This document shows, piece after piece, positions 49,309-60,435 of a DNA stretch of 64,000 bases (the stretch's first letter is position 1; each line of letters opens with the position of its first letter). A model generated the notes under the pieces. It saw only the letters and a program-made list of their open reading frames with translations, did not search any database and was not told the DNA's origin. Origin of the DNA: Daphnia carinata (taxonomy: Eukaryota; Arthropoda; Branchiopoda; Diplostraca; Daphniidae). The position numbers were made by a program, and so were the translations under genes. The DNA lies in contig NC_081333.1 of assembly GCF_022539665.2 (NCBI RefSeq), forward strand, positions 1,488,001 to 1,552,000, written 5' to 3'.

Positions 49309-49650
49309 GTTAACCTGTTGGCTGCCACCCCGTTTGCTCCCATTTTTTTTGTAGGTTGTAGGGAACCGGGCGCTGTTCTTCCCCATGGCCATGGGGGGAA
49401 CAGTCGCCAACGCGCCTAAAGGCACAAGGCCTTTAGGCGCGCCTAGGCAATGCACCAGTAGGGACTTCTCTTTTTCGGTCCGGTGATAGAAAGCCTGGGG
49501 TGTGCATTCCCGGAATGGCCTCTATCACCGTGCCAGCCCGGACTTGTCTTCGGACAAGTCCCCCTTGGTCGGGATCCTTCAGACGCGACGAGTAGCTACT
49601 GTAGTTTCAGCAACCTACGGGTTGCGTGGCTTGGCAGCCAACAGGTTAAC
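49309..49650. mobile_element. 342-bp terminal-inverted-repeat element (MITE-like) with nested hairpins
   Basis: Perfect 19-bp terminal inverted repeats, GTTAACCTGTTGGCTGCCA at 49309-49327 and its exact reverse complement at 49632-49650, are flanked on both sides by TA, as in Tc1/mariner-type insertions. Inside are further perfect inverted pairs: GTAGGTTG 49351-49358 with 49611-49618; a CCCCATGGCCATGGGG palindrome 49381-49396 flanked by CTGTTC/GAACAG; CGCGCCTAAAGGC 49411-49423 with 49429-49441; CGGTGATAGA 49481-49490 with 49521-49530; GGACTTGTC 49540-49548 with 49553-49561 around TTCG. No transposase is encoded. A non-autonomous element is most likely. The internal structure is unusually elaborate. 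Confidence 0.75.
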
Positions 49651-50772
49651 TAGTTATGTATGTATGTGTTTATGTGTATGTAAATATGTATTCGTGTATT
49701 GTATATTATGTAAAATAGTGGCGGAATTGTAGGGTGGAGGAGGGTCAATAAAAAGAATTGAATTTTTATTTACTTTTTCGTGTGTACTTTATTTAACATG
49801 ACTAAAACAACATAAAAAAACAAACTTAGAATACTTATCCGACAATCTGTTTCACTTGTCTATCTAGTCATCAACGAAGTATTTGTTCCAAAACATCTTT
49901 TCACTGTCAGATAAACATATATACTTTTCCTGGCGAAAAAAACACCCCCAACGCTTAAGAATATTTAGTCAAAATTTACGACGAATTCCTTTTTCTTTTT
50001 TTTTCTGTTTAACTGTCGAAAACAATTACTTTGCAAAAAACAAACAGAAAAGAAATGACTCATCATTGGCACTAGATCACTTACCACGGCATTGTGAAGG
50101 AATTTAACCAATTTTAGCTTTAAGTTCCCAGCTTCCTTCAAAGTACGTAATGACTCCCCAAACACAGAAGTGATACTAGACATATTATATTTGCACCAAA
50201 ATCATAACACGGGTGATATTTCTTTCAGTCGTAGAAGAATGCCATGGCCAGCTCAGCCTATTGAGTACATCCTGGAGACCTGCAAGTACAGTTATAAAAC
50301 TAATACTTTTAACGTCAAACAGCCAAATTGGGGCAAAAACCCAATTACGACCTGAAAGAACTATGACAATTAGATTGTGGATAATACTACAAAAGATGAC
50401 AACTTTCGTTAAAAAAAAAGCCTTTTGCGGTAAAGTTGGACGCACTCGACTTACAAATATGTAAAACGTGCTGGTAAGCAAACGAGCATCGAGCATTGGT
50501 TCTCCTTTAAATAATTTTCAAAGCATGGTAAAATATTTCTTCTAAATAAATTTTTGCCAAAATACCTCAAAGCATTTGTACAGAATGCTTTCCATACATA
50601 AATGTCCTATTAAGCTCAAAATGCGAAATCTACGTGAAAAACAAACACGAAATTACTGAAAATCGTCAAAGAAGTTTTAACGAGAGAACAATCCGTCATG
50701 GCTTCTCTACCACGTTACGCGAAATGAAACAGCTGACATTAGCATGCCATATGGTATGCCGTAATCCGTTTA

Positions 50773-50827
50773 CCCCCCCCGCCCCCTCTCTCGCCCCCCC
50801 CAAAATGGCGGTTTTACTGCCGCCATC
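50773..50827. repeat. C-rich tract (G4-capable on minus strand) followed by ATGGCGG hairpin
   Basis: Runs C8, C5 and C8 at 50773-50801 could fold as a G-quadruplex on the minus strand if one long run is split. Immediately after it, ATGGCGG and its reverse complement CCGCCAT are separated by eight bases. The role is unknown. Confidence 0.6.
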
Positions 50828-51126
50828 TACCGGTCAGATTTCTAGTTAATTCTACACATACACTACCGAATATTTCTGCTGCATCACCCTAGCGCTGTAG
50901 CGTACTGGCGCGCTAGTAATGTTTTCGATTTGCACACACACCAATTTTATATTTTAGATTACTCCAAAACTATAAACTCTACGTAGAAAAAAATTCAATT
51001 TTCGTCTTCCTTGGTTAATTTTGAATCAGAATCATCTATAGTTATCTAGATTTAATGCTATTGTTTTTTTTAATAGGAAAAAATTTTAAACCCAGGCTTA
51101 TTTTTTAACCCAACTTTTGCGGCTTT

Positions 51127-51575
51127 TTACGAGTGAGAAGGCCATAGCCTTCCCACTTTTGTCAAAATCGGAAAAACCACGACAAGACCGTATTGTCGAC
51201 AAGATTTTAAATAACAGTTTGAATTGCAGAATTTTGAATAAAACGCAAACAAAGTTATCTTAGAGCAACTACTTTTAATCTGAATAGCGAAAAAACTATT
51301 AGTCCCATGCAAAAATAAAGCAGATTTTCGTGATCCCCGTGAAATTTTGAGTAAGATTCACCTACATTGAGCTATAGTTAGATTTTTGCCAAAAATGGAA
51401 AAGTGGGAAGGCCATAGCCTTTCCCTTCTGTTGAAATCCGAAAAAAAATTAAATCTCTTAGAATTGAATGAAACTTACCAGAAATAGTCAGAATTGAACG
51501 CGGATTCCAAATCTAGTATTTGTTTTCGTTTTACTTCTACAGCTTCTGAATAAAACGCAATCAAAGTTATCTAGT
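51127..51575. repeat. Pair of diverged direct repeats each carrying a GAAGGCCATAGCCTTCC-type palindrome
   Basis: Two segments, about 51127-51275 and 51405-51575, share GAAGGCCATAGCCTT near the start and TGAATAAAACGCAA.CAAAGTTATCT near the end, in the same order. The first shared word is itself an inverted repeat (AAGGC/GCCTT around CATA). The spacing differs by indels. They are probably two old copies of a repeat unit. Confidence 0.6.
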
Positions 51576-52133
51576 TCGTTTTCGGTCGCCAACGCCATCT
51601 GTTAACAGAAATATTGTAAAAATAGGTTTTGATATTGGAAATATCAATGAAACTAGGATCAAGTTATTCTGAATGTAGGCCGTTCACGATGCAGCTTTTT
51701 ATCAACTGTTCCCTGGCAGTCTGCAACTGCCCCACATACCAAACACATCTACACATCGCTACTTTCATTTCCTGCTAACGTTGAACTGAAAGGTTCCTCT
51801 CCCAGCAAAGCATGACTCTCCTGCTATCATTGAGCTCTGATTCTAGGAAAAAAAATCATTCAAAAATTCAATACTTAACATGTCATCTTTTGATAAGGTA
51901 GTCAAAACTGGTCACCATGTGTAAGCTCCATCCAGTGAATCTAAATCTCATTGCTTACTAATTATATTAGATTGAGAAATAGTACAGATTCATTAAGAGG
52001 GATATTGGAAGATATTACAACACCAATTTGCTAAAATCAACAACTACTAAGAAAGAGATTTTTGTTTAGATCTTGCGTATTACATGTGCCTTTAAAAAGG
52101 CGATTAGACGAAAAATCGGATCTAGAGTAAAAC

Positions 52134-55100
52134 CTATTCTTCTCCTGGTTGGACTTCCATGATGTTTTCAAATGAGAATGGAACGAAAAGGTATCCAGAG
52201 CCAGCGTAGAATTTGCTCTGAAATTCGACCCTAAATAGACAAACATAACCAATAAGAAAGCACCATTCGCTAACTCTTTATTTGCTTCTTACCAGTGAAG
52301 ACGTAAAGTGTGAAGGAAAGCCGAAAGGCCTTCCATGAGGACGAGAATACTGACTGTCAGAGCAGCCCAAGCAGCAAAGATGAAATATAAAAGAACTCCA
52401 CCATACCAATCCTGGAACATGAGACCTTTGCGCAGCACCATCAGCCACAGAACTTCAGACAGTTCTATAGCATTTTCAAAGAATAAAATAAAAGGAATAG
52501 GAAACAAAATAAACATTGAATTTCTCTTACGGGAGTGCGCCAAACTTAGAGCCCACAGACGCAAATAAGATGCCGTGTGGGAAACGGATCCAAGAACATA
52601 CTCGATAGTATGAATGGCCTAAGATTCAAATTATTAATAAAATTTCCAACCATTTTCCTTTTCTGCGTTTGTTTTAGGATCTTACCTGATGAATCATAAC
52701 ATCGCTAAACTCATGCGGCTCGTCCCCTCCTTCATGGCCATCAGTTTGCGGTACTCCAGCTACTTCCACATCTTCACCTTCAGCAGTTCCATTTTGGTTG
52801 TGTAATGCCTTTAGGGAAAAAAATTACACGTGTCGAATGTGATGTCGAACAGATAAATGTTATTTGAAATTAATGACTCACAGCATGATTTTTCGATTTG
52901 TTCATTTCCATTTTAAACAAAATAGGTTTGCCTAGAAGTAGGACTGGAACCACTAGGACTGCCACGATAATCATTACTTTTTGAAGCGTCACCTGAGCCA
53001 AGCATATTGTAAATAAAGCTGGATCAGATTAATCCTTACTTCAAAAATTAGTTTGCAGTACCTGCCCCGGATACATGTAGTTGTCACAACCATCAAGTGG
53101 TACGGTGTCGTATTTGAACAGTACCATGCCAATAAACGTGATAAGAATCGAAGGTGCGCATCCAGGCGTAAGAGCCTCTGAAAAAAGAAAAGTGTTACAA
53201 GCTCCTCTACTCCCAATCGAAACAAATCAATAAAATCTTACGGTCTTCAGCTCCTGCGTAGTACTTGGTCCACTTGATGAACATCAAAATGCAAAGGTAG
53301 CCGAACAGGAAAACCAAGAAGATGATTTGTGGAATGAACTCGACGAGAATATTCATACTACGGCCGAAATAGCTAAAATAAAATCAAATCACAAACTTGT
53401 AATGCCTTCATTATTGTTTAAGAATATCTTGATGTCAATACCGATGATTCCAAATGCCGAGGATAACACCGAAACCCATGTGAACTACACCGAAAATGAT
53501 GGAAATTTTCATTTTGTATGCGTTCAGATATGGAATCTTATTCTCGGCCATCATCCAGATAGGGTCGACACCAAATGGGTAAGGTGTTTGTCTGTAGTGA
53601 CCATTGGCTTCGTCGGGGACCAACATCGCGGAGTGATGATGTTGCAGTTCTTCGTGCGTTAAGTTAACCTTGTAGCCCGAGCCAAATATATTGACACCTT
53701 TCGAGAAAACATCGTTGTAGATGAATCCGGCATAAATGGAGAAGAGACCCATCAATAACATGATGTAACGACCGGCGAAGCAGATGACCCAAATCTGTTA
53801 TTAACGTGGTGGATAAAAGAAGATTTCTTTTTGATACCAAAAGCTAAATGTTACTTCGCTTTGGATCTTTTTGGCCGCAAGTGGTTTTTCTTTTAGAACC
53901 ATCCAAAGGGAAAAAAGTGTCATCAAGAGACCATGGCCAGCATCACCAAACATCATGGAGAAAAGAAAAGGGAAGCTGACGATGGTAAAAGATGCCGGGT
54001 TCACCTCACGATAGGTGGCAACTCCATAAGCATCTACCAGATTCTGAAATCCAGCGGTGAACTTGTTGGTGCGGTTATAAGTTGGCGGAACCTCTCTCGT
54101 CATCATCCGATTTAAGATTGGGGGAACTGAACTTCCACTGCGTTCCTGTTCAAGTCAATCAGTAAAACTTATAGGCTTGAAACCATTGAACAAAATGCGA
54201 TACAAGATTTCAGTACCGTTCCACGTCGAAGGGACATTTGAATAGTTTCCATATCTACGACTGGTATCCAGCATTCAGCAATCAAACATTTTTGGGTTAC
54301 ATCCAAATTGAACAAATTCAGGGTATGATAGATGGACTGAAAATATAATTTCAAACACAATTTTTAAAGAGAGGCAACCCAGATGCAATTGTTTTGTTTG
54401 TTTTTACCTTAATCTTTCTGACTTTGACAAACCAATTTTTAATATTTTTAGCAGCAGCAACCAAGACTCGATGACGATGGTCCTGTGTTTGGCCCAATAC
54501 GGTATTCAAATCCTCGATACGAGTCATGACACCAATTGCCATTTCACGGCGCTCCGCTGGCGTCTCCGGGCACGGGTAAAGAGTAGCACGGAAGCCCTCG
54601 CAAATTTTCTTCACGCGAGTTTTGAGTTGATCTCCTTGAAAGAAGATGATGAACACTGATTTGTACACCTGATCTCCCTGTAGTCAAAATGAAGAAAACT
54701 GGCTCACTCATTTGGGACAGGATATTATTGTGTAATGGACACTTACAGTAACTGGATCTTCTAGGGCAGAATCAATTTCGGCTTGGCGAAGAAAGACGTT
54801 ACCACGGCAAGCACGCCACAGCATCCTTTCAAATGCAGGAAGACGTTCTCGAAGAATGACTCCAGCGACAAACCTGTATGTCGGAAACGCTACATTACGT
54901 ATTTGCATCTCTAAGAGGTGGAGCGGTGATGGTGGGTACGAAAATGGGCAAAGGGAGAAAAAGTAATAAAATAATAATAATGAAGAAACAAAAAAAAAAA
55001 AAAAAAAGATTAAAAAACCAAAATGATAAGAAAGAAAATAAAACAGCAAAGAACAAAAGAATAAATTTGAAAATATTTGGCGAGAATTTCTCGCTGATCT

Positions 55101-57818
55101 TTCACCTTGATTTGACCTAACATCTTTCGACTTGTTTAATAAAATACGTTAACCATAGATTGTATCATTATGCTGGGCAATAGCGAAATGATATGGCCGT
55201 TGCGTAAATCATCCTTCGTTACCCGAGTTGTTGAGGAGAGGCCACTTGTCTGCTGATCACATCTTCCGGGATCAAGGCTCGAGTCATACTCTCCGTTTCC
55301 ATCAGACTTTCCCGCTATATCAACGTGCAGTTTGGAGTTTGTAAGTGAAGAAAATGAGCGGGCAGAGGAGATAAGAAATACCGAAAAAATTGTAACATAA
55401 AAGCGCACCGTTAACATTTGAAAAAAAATATTAATTTCCATTTCACGGCGCGCCCAGAACATAAGTAAAATAAAATCAGAAAAAAAAAAAAGATTTTGCC
55501 TGAATTTCAATAAGCATTACGCTCGAGAGATAAAAGGTAATAAGCTGTAATTTAAGATGTGTTCTAGGATATGGCATGGGATTGGTTATGGTTTTACAAA
55601 GTAATTTCATGAAGAATTTGAGTCTTTCTGCCAAAATTAAGCATATTCAACCAGCATGAATACTATTGTAAGCGCCAAAAGTAAGCAAATCAACCAGCGT
55701 GGAGGCTGATATTGGATCATTTAATGCGACTGGTTTAACATAGATATACGTTTTAAGAAAATTAACATCTCAAACGCCGAGATAAGCTTAACCCATCACC
55801 GGCAAAGTCAAGCGGGACATATCCCCTAGGTTAGAATAAGAACGAATTCGTTAGTCAATTTCTTGTGCTAAAAAAGGTTCAGAGAGCGAAAAAGTAAGTT
55901 AGGATGGAGACGGACAGAGACTATGGACGGTTGACGAGTTGCCAAGGATGATTTGGCTGCCAGCAAGGTTTGCACGTATGAGTGTCGTATGAATGTTCTC
56001 ATTTTAAATTATTTCAAACGATTAACGTAAAAACTCTAGGTAACGGACAACTAACGAGAAATCCTCACCAGAAAGACAGGAAAGTTATTATGAAAACAAA
56101 CGAAAATAAAGTGAACAGAAACACAAGAGGGTTAATCTAGTTCATCTTAGTCTTCTAATTGCTTAAAAGACAGATGTTGCTATGTTAGAAAACAAAAATT
56201 CACGGAAAAATAATCAATTCGATATAATGCTTGGGGAGCCCATAGAATTAATGGAATTGACTATTTGTCGGTTAGAATACGCAACAGAATGCCAGCTGGA
56301 CTGTTATAGATTTCAATGGAGGATTTTGAATGACTACAATGTACACGTTCTATTCCAAAATGTTTGCTTTCAAAGTGTTTTTTGTTGTATAACTGTCCAT
56401 GCATGGCTTCTAGAATGGTTATGATAGGTTTGTATACCCAAGTTTAAGCACTTGGCCTCCAGTGCGCAGTCCGTCATCGCCGAGCAAGTTGGCATGCTCA
56501 TCTTCGTGACCCGATTCGGCCATCTGTGGACGTATGCCATGCCGATGGGCAGAAGTATGTTTTACTTTTTCTGTGACTTTGTCTTGACTAAAGACAGCTT
56601 CAATCTTGTTTTGTGTTTGTGTTGTTTTGTGTTTGTGTGTTTAGTTCAGAATTGTACCATTCCGACCCAAATGTGCATGCGTATGATATTTTTTTTTTAC
56701 GTTTTCGTATATGCGTGCAGGTAAATGAATTTCAGATTAGCGAGCCAGCGCGCAGGAGCGGAGATATGAGTATGTAGACGCCATGCAAAATGAAGTAATA
56801 AGGGGAAGTCAAGGTAGAATGAGATGCATTAGAAAAGAACCGATGGTAAAAACCGAGAGGCGTGGGAAACATATGAAATGAATAAAACTAGATTAGAAAC
56901 AAGAAAATAAGTAACTGACTAGACATGCGCTCTATGTAAAATCAATTAAATCATTGGCATTATGCAAGCTCAAAGGGATTACCATGAACCAAAAATCAAC
57001 GAAAAACTTCATACCAAAAAAAAAAAAACTGTTAATAATAACAGAATTTTATCAAAAGAATGAATACTGAGATTAATCAGGTTTAGGGAGAAGCTTTCAA
57101 GTTGTTATTAATGTAAACGGTTTCTCTTAATGGTCACCTATTATCCCTCTACATATTGCTTTCATTTTCTGTGATATTGTATAGACATCATATTGAAATA
57201 TGGATAACCAAGATTCCAATATGATGTGCAACACAAAATTGCTCCACAACTGTACCTAATAAAAATGTCAGATTTTTCATACCTCATCAAAGAATGTCTG
57301 GGTCTTACGTAAGATGTGCTTCAACTCAGTCAGCTCGAGAAAGTTTTTCTTGAGTGCCTCAGAATTTTGGTTCACCTCCCTCAATTCATTTTCCAGTTTT
57401 TCAAAAGCTGCTTCCAAATCAATCATCTCTCTTGGTTGAGGGGCCTCTGGGTTCTCTCCAGTGTCCAAAATGGGGATGTCATCTCTCTTGATTTCTTTTT
57501 CAAGATAGCGGAGTTTCCTTTCCATTTCATCACAGCGTCTGACTTCATTGACAAACTTGCGTTGGAAAGCACTAACATCGGGATTCAACTGCAAATCAAC
57601 AAACAAACATGTGTTAATTCTTAATACTCCTGCCTTAATTTGTGCTTTATACACAATTTAATCATTAAGTATACTGGACTAAAGCTTAGGAAACAAGTAC
57701 TCACGTCACGGAATTGGGCAAGTCCTAGTTCTCCCAATTCAGCTACACAAGCGTAAGCAGCCTCGCTCTGCAAGAAGAGCTGACAAAGTGTCATTTCTTC
57801 GCTCCTGAAAAGCGGCAT
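52134..57818 (-). CDS. ATP6V0A: V-type proton ATPase subunit a (116 kDa), with alternative third exon
   Basis: Membrane subunit of the V0 sector that forms the proton half-channels. It starts at 57818 ([21 protein letters not shown], the conserved N-terminus). Exon 2 is 57283-57588, then either 56438-56523 or 55223-55314, then 54747-54873 and further exons to the stop at 52134-52136. With the first alternative the product is 834 residues, normal for the family. The cytosolic N-half includes [25 protein letters not shown]. The membrane half has [76 protein letters not shown] with the essential Arg, and [10 protein letters not shown]-like helices. The C-terminus is [17 protein letters not shown]. 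Both alternative exons are phase-compatible. No frameshift is seen. Confidence 0.95.
55223..55314 (-). other. Alternative exon b of the V-ATPase a gene
   Basis: Encodes [18 protein letters not shown] and on to QQLG, with acceptor TATAG and donor GTAACG. It begins at phase 0 and ends with two spare bases, exactly as exon a does, and would join FFDE upstream to FVAGV downstream. The TESMTRALI core resembles the insect Vha100-1 sequence in the same place, as I recall it. Confidence 0.75.
56438..56523 (-). other. Alternative exon a of the V-ATPase a gene
   Basis: Encodes [18 protein letters not shown], then [11 protein letters not shown], with acceptor CCACAG and donor GTATAC. It starts at phase 0 and leaves two bases. 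LKLG plus the next exon gives LKLGFVAGVI, the usual family reading. It is in the same long intron as exon b, so splicing both together would shift the frame. Confidence 0.8.
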
Positions 57819-58523
57819 TTTGAATTCGTTGTTTCAAGCCGGCTATCTTTCAGAAGATAAGGGAAAAACTGTTTTAGGTAAAATGACTTTAAGGTGCAAT
57901 TTGGATTTTATCGGCTGGATAACGTCGAGTCCAGAAGGTGCCGAGAAGACTGCCAATCTGGATCGAGTCACGAGATCTGACAGCCCGTTTGAGTCACAAG
58001 ACCAAGTTCAGCTGTTTATCGATTTCTTAGTACAGTAATCGCCGATAGGTGTCTCTGAGAAGCAATTTTTTTAAATTTTCTATTTTGCTGGCGCGCATTT
58101 CAAAACGGTCATACCAGTCTGGTTTGCTAGTTTGTTACGTAATCTTTTATTTTTCCTTATGCAAAAGCATATGATGAACGAAGTTGATATTAATATTTCA
58201 TATGAATCTCGCTTAACACTCCGCTTAACACGTTTTTCGTTATTATAATTCAAATTGGCCAACTTAATTGCTATTTTCTACTCAGTCACTGAAATCAATA
58301 TTATATGCAACACATGTGTAATCGTTCTTTTTCGAGTATACGCACATTCTCAGTTAGCAGGACACGTTTGACACTAGCTGCCAACGCACCAGATCAATGG
58401 GGAGGACATGAAGACATTAACAACAAAACATAGAACAGAAGAACTGAAAAAAAAAAACAAATAACTAAATAAAACAAAACAAAAAATCGGCTTTTTCCAT
58501 TATGTCAACGGAATTTTTATAAA
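57819..58523. other. Gap between V-ATPase start and CPAP1 stop
   Basis: About 700 bases containing the V-ATPase promoter/5' UTR and the 3' UTR of the cuticle protein gene. No separate gene is supported. Confidence 0.55.
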
Positions 58524-60324
58524 TTACTGCTCCTCTTCTTCTTCAACTAATTCCGGTTGAGCTTGGGGGCGGCTACCAGAGCGGCGGTTGGGCGAGTCTT
58601 CACCACGGGAAGGTTTGTTGAATGCGGCTACCTCCTCTTCGGCGTTGGGTGCCTGAAATGCTGGACGCCTCGGTTCAATTCCCTGCTGTTATAGAATAAA
58701 AAACAAAGTTAGTCTCTTGCATAAGCATATGCAGGGAATTGTTAGGCTATACAATGTTAGGCCTCGTGAAACCAATTAAAGCACTTACTCTTCGATTTTC
58801 GTTGCTGATGCGTTCCCGGTTGGGTCTGTCGGGATTGTACCGTTGCTGTTGTGGTTGGCTACGATGGTTCTGGGTTGGTGTTGGGCGCTTGTTGTATTGA
58901 AGATTGGGTTTTTCCGGCTCCACAACATCGGCCATATCATCTCCAGGCTCGTAGCCTTCAGGGTAATAACGATCAGCGTACAAGGTGCTGTTGTTACCGT
59001 CCTCGTCTTGCATGGGCTGGTACAAGTACTCGTTAACGAAGTGGAATTGAGACGACTTTTTGCAGATGTTATCTTTGGTAACCGGCATGCAAATCAGATG
59101 AACCTGCAAGTGCAAACGTAACGGATTGTTATAGGTTTTGACTTGTTCTTTCATTAACTCTTACCTGGTGGAAAGAGGCTCCAGCTGGGCAAAGCCAAGA
59201 ATGGCGAGTGCGATCTTGGCAGTAGTGGAAGATTTCGCATTCGACGGCCTCATCAGCGTAGTAACCGTCCTTCTTTTCAGCGCAGCTAAAGTCCGTCTTC
59301 TGGAGCAACAACTGCAATTTGTCCGGCTTGACTTCTTCCTCTTCCTCTAGCAATTCTTCCTCGTTTTCGGCGGGCTGTTTTACCTGTGGCCGACGTCTTT
59401 CATCCTCCAATCCGTTATTCTGTTAATGGAATGCATTTTTTTTTTTTAAATTTTAATATGGGTCAAATTTATCCAATTATATTTTTATCGCAGAGTTAGA
59501 TGAAAGGCCCACCTGTTGCGGACGGTTGGGTTTGTAGTCGGATGGGTAATTTGGTCTGCGTTGTTGTGTCTGCTGAATTGATGGCTCGGCCCTCTCGTCT
59601 TGTGGTCTGGGGCGGATGCGGATGGGTTTTTCCGGATTCTCTCTTTGTTGAGGACGAACGGGTGCGCGCTGGATGAATTCTTCTGGAAATTCTCTTCTGA
59701 TTTCCGCGGAAGTCAGTAGCTCTTCAGGCTCTTCTTCGGGTTTCGGTTGAGGGCGAGCAGCTTGCGGTATTCCTTGTCTAGCCTGTTGTTGTTGTTGCTG
59801 TTGTTGTTGCTGCTGTCGTTGTTGAGCGGCGGCAATAAATTCTTCCGGCTGTTGACCAATCAAAGAAAGCGGAACGGGTGGTAAGCTTCTTTCCTGTTAC
59901 ATTCACGAAGCAAAAACAATAATCATTAATAACCCGCAGGGTATGTGATGTAAACAGATTTAAATTTGTAACTAACCGGCTGATTTCCCGGAACGAATGG
60001 AGGCCTAGGACCGTTGGATGGACGCTGGAAATTGGGCCCTTGTTGGAAACGCTGCTGGGCTGCTGGCTGGGGCAGCAATGGGCGGTTGTTGGACGGTCCG
60101 GGACCAGCCAGATTCTCGGAAGGCTGTGGTTGCTGTGGGCCACCGAGATTGCCGGCCCTTTGTTGCAACACCTGTTTGGCCTGCTGGGCAGGTGGTCCAG
60201 GGAAGACGAGTCCCGAAGATGAGAATCGCGATGATGAGAAGAGCTGGCGTTCGTTGCGCTCGGCATCAGCTGACACGAGCACGGCTGCGGCAATGAACCA
60301 AGCAGAGACCACCGACAACTTCAT
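58524..60324 (-). CDS. CPAP1-type cuticular protein with one chitin-binding domain
   Basis: Secreted protein predicted to bind chitin in cuticle. Five exons (59977-60324, 59513-59893, 59165-59419, 58789-59103, 58524-58685) give 486 residues. Residues 1-20 are a signal peptide (MKLSVVSAWFIAAAVLVSADA). Residues about 20-280 are Pro/Gln/Arg-rich, with a polyglutamine run of 11 or more (about 59786-59828) and a Glu-rich patch just before the domain. A single CBM14 (peritrophin-A) domain spans residues 288-342 with six Cys spaced x14, x5, x9, x12 and x8 and conserved aromatics (GYY, FHYC, FH). The rest is an acidic and Gln/Arg-rich tail ending ELVEEEEQ. One domain flanked by long spacers is the CPAP1 layout. 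The specific CPAP1 subgroup is not assigned. Confidence 0.88.
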
Positions 60325-60399
60325 GTTGGGATTTATCTCGGGCTAGAATTGGAATGAGTAATTCCCTTCTCGGGTTGGATGGCTGAAGGTGAGCAGACA

Positions 60400-60404
60400 A
60401 CTGA
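60400..60404 (-). promoter_or_regulatory. Arthropod initiator TCAGT of the CPAP1 gene
   Basis: TCAGT on the minus strand puts the transcription start A at 60402, about 78 bases before the ATG and about 31-33 from the TATA box. Confidence 0.65.
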
Positions 60405-60427
60405 AGATATTGAGCCAAGACCATCGC

Positions 60428-60435
60428 CTTATATA
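60428..60435 (-). promoter_or_regulatory. TATA box of the CPAP1 gene
   Basis: On the minus strand TATATAAG lies 26-33 bases upstream of the initiator at 60400-60404 and about 100 bases upstream of the CPAP1 ATG. The spacing matches a canonical TATA-driven arthropod promoter. Confidence 0.75.

Larger units (their letters stand above)
49651..52133. other. Gene-free AT-rich region with low-copy repeats
   Basis: About 2.5 kb. It begins with TGTAT-rich DNA and an AATAAA near 49747, then contains the C-rich tract at 50773 and the diverged repeat pair near 51.1-51.6 kb (both listed). Short ORFs on either strand have no recognisable products. Overall it looks like accumulated non-coding DNA downstream of the V-ATPase gene. 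Confidence 0.55.

Noticed and set aside
48410-49455. Long open frames on both strands (up to 317 codons) over the satellite
   Set aside because: They exist in several frames at once, translate to simple repeats, and follow from a 30-bp unit free of stops; no start context or splice support was found.
54985-55010. Poly-A run as a retrotransposon tail
   Set aside because: It lies in the V-ATPase intron with no adjoining element body or target duplication; simple homopolymer.
58660-58690. tRNA-like GGTTCAATTCC word
   Set aside because: It is inside a coding exon and no cloverleaf could be built around it.
59778-60346. Alternative frames over the CPAP1 N-terminus on both strands
   Set aside because: The Pro/Gln-rich coding DNA leaves other frames open; only one frame has the signal peptide and joins the chitin-binding exon.
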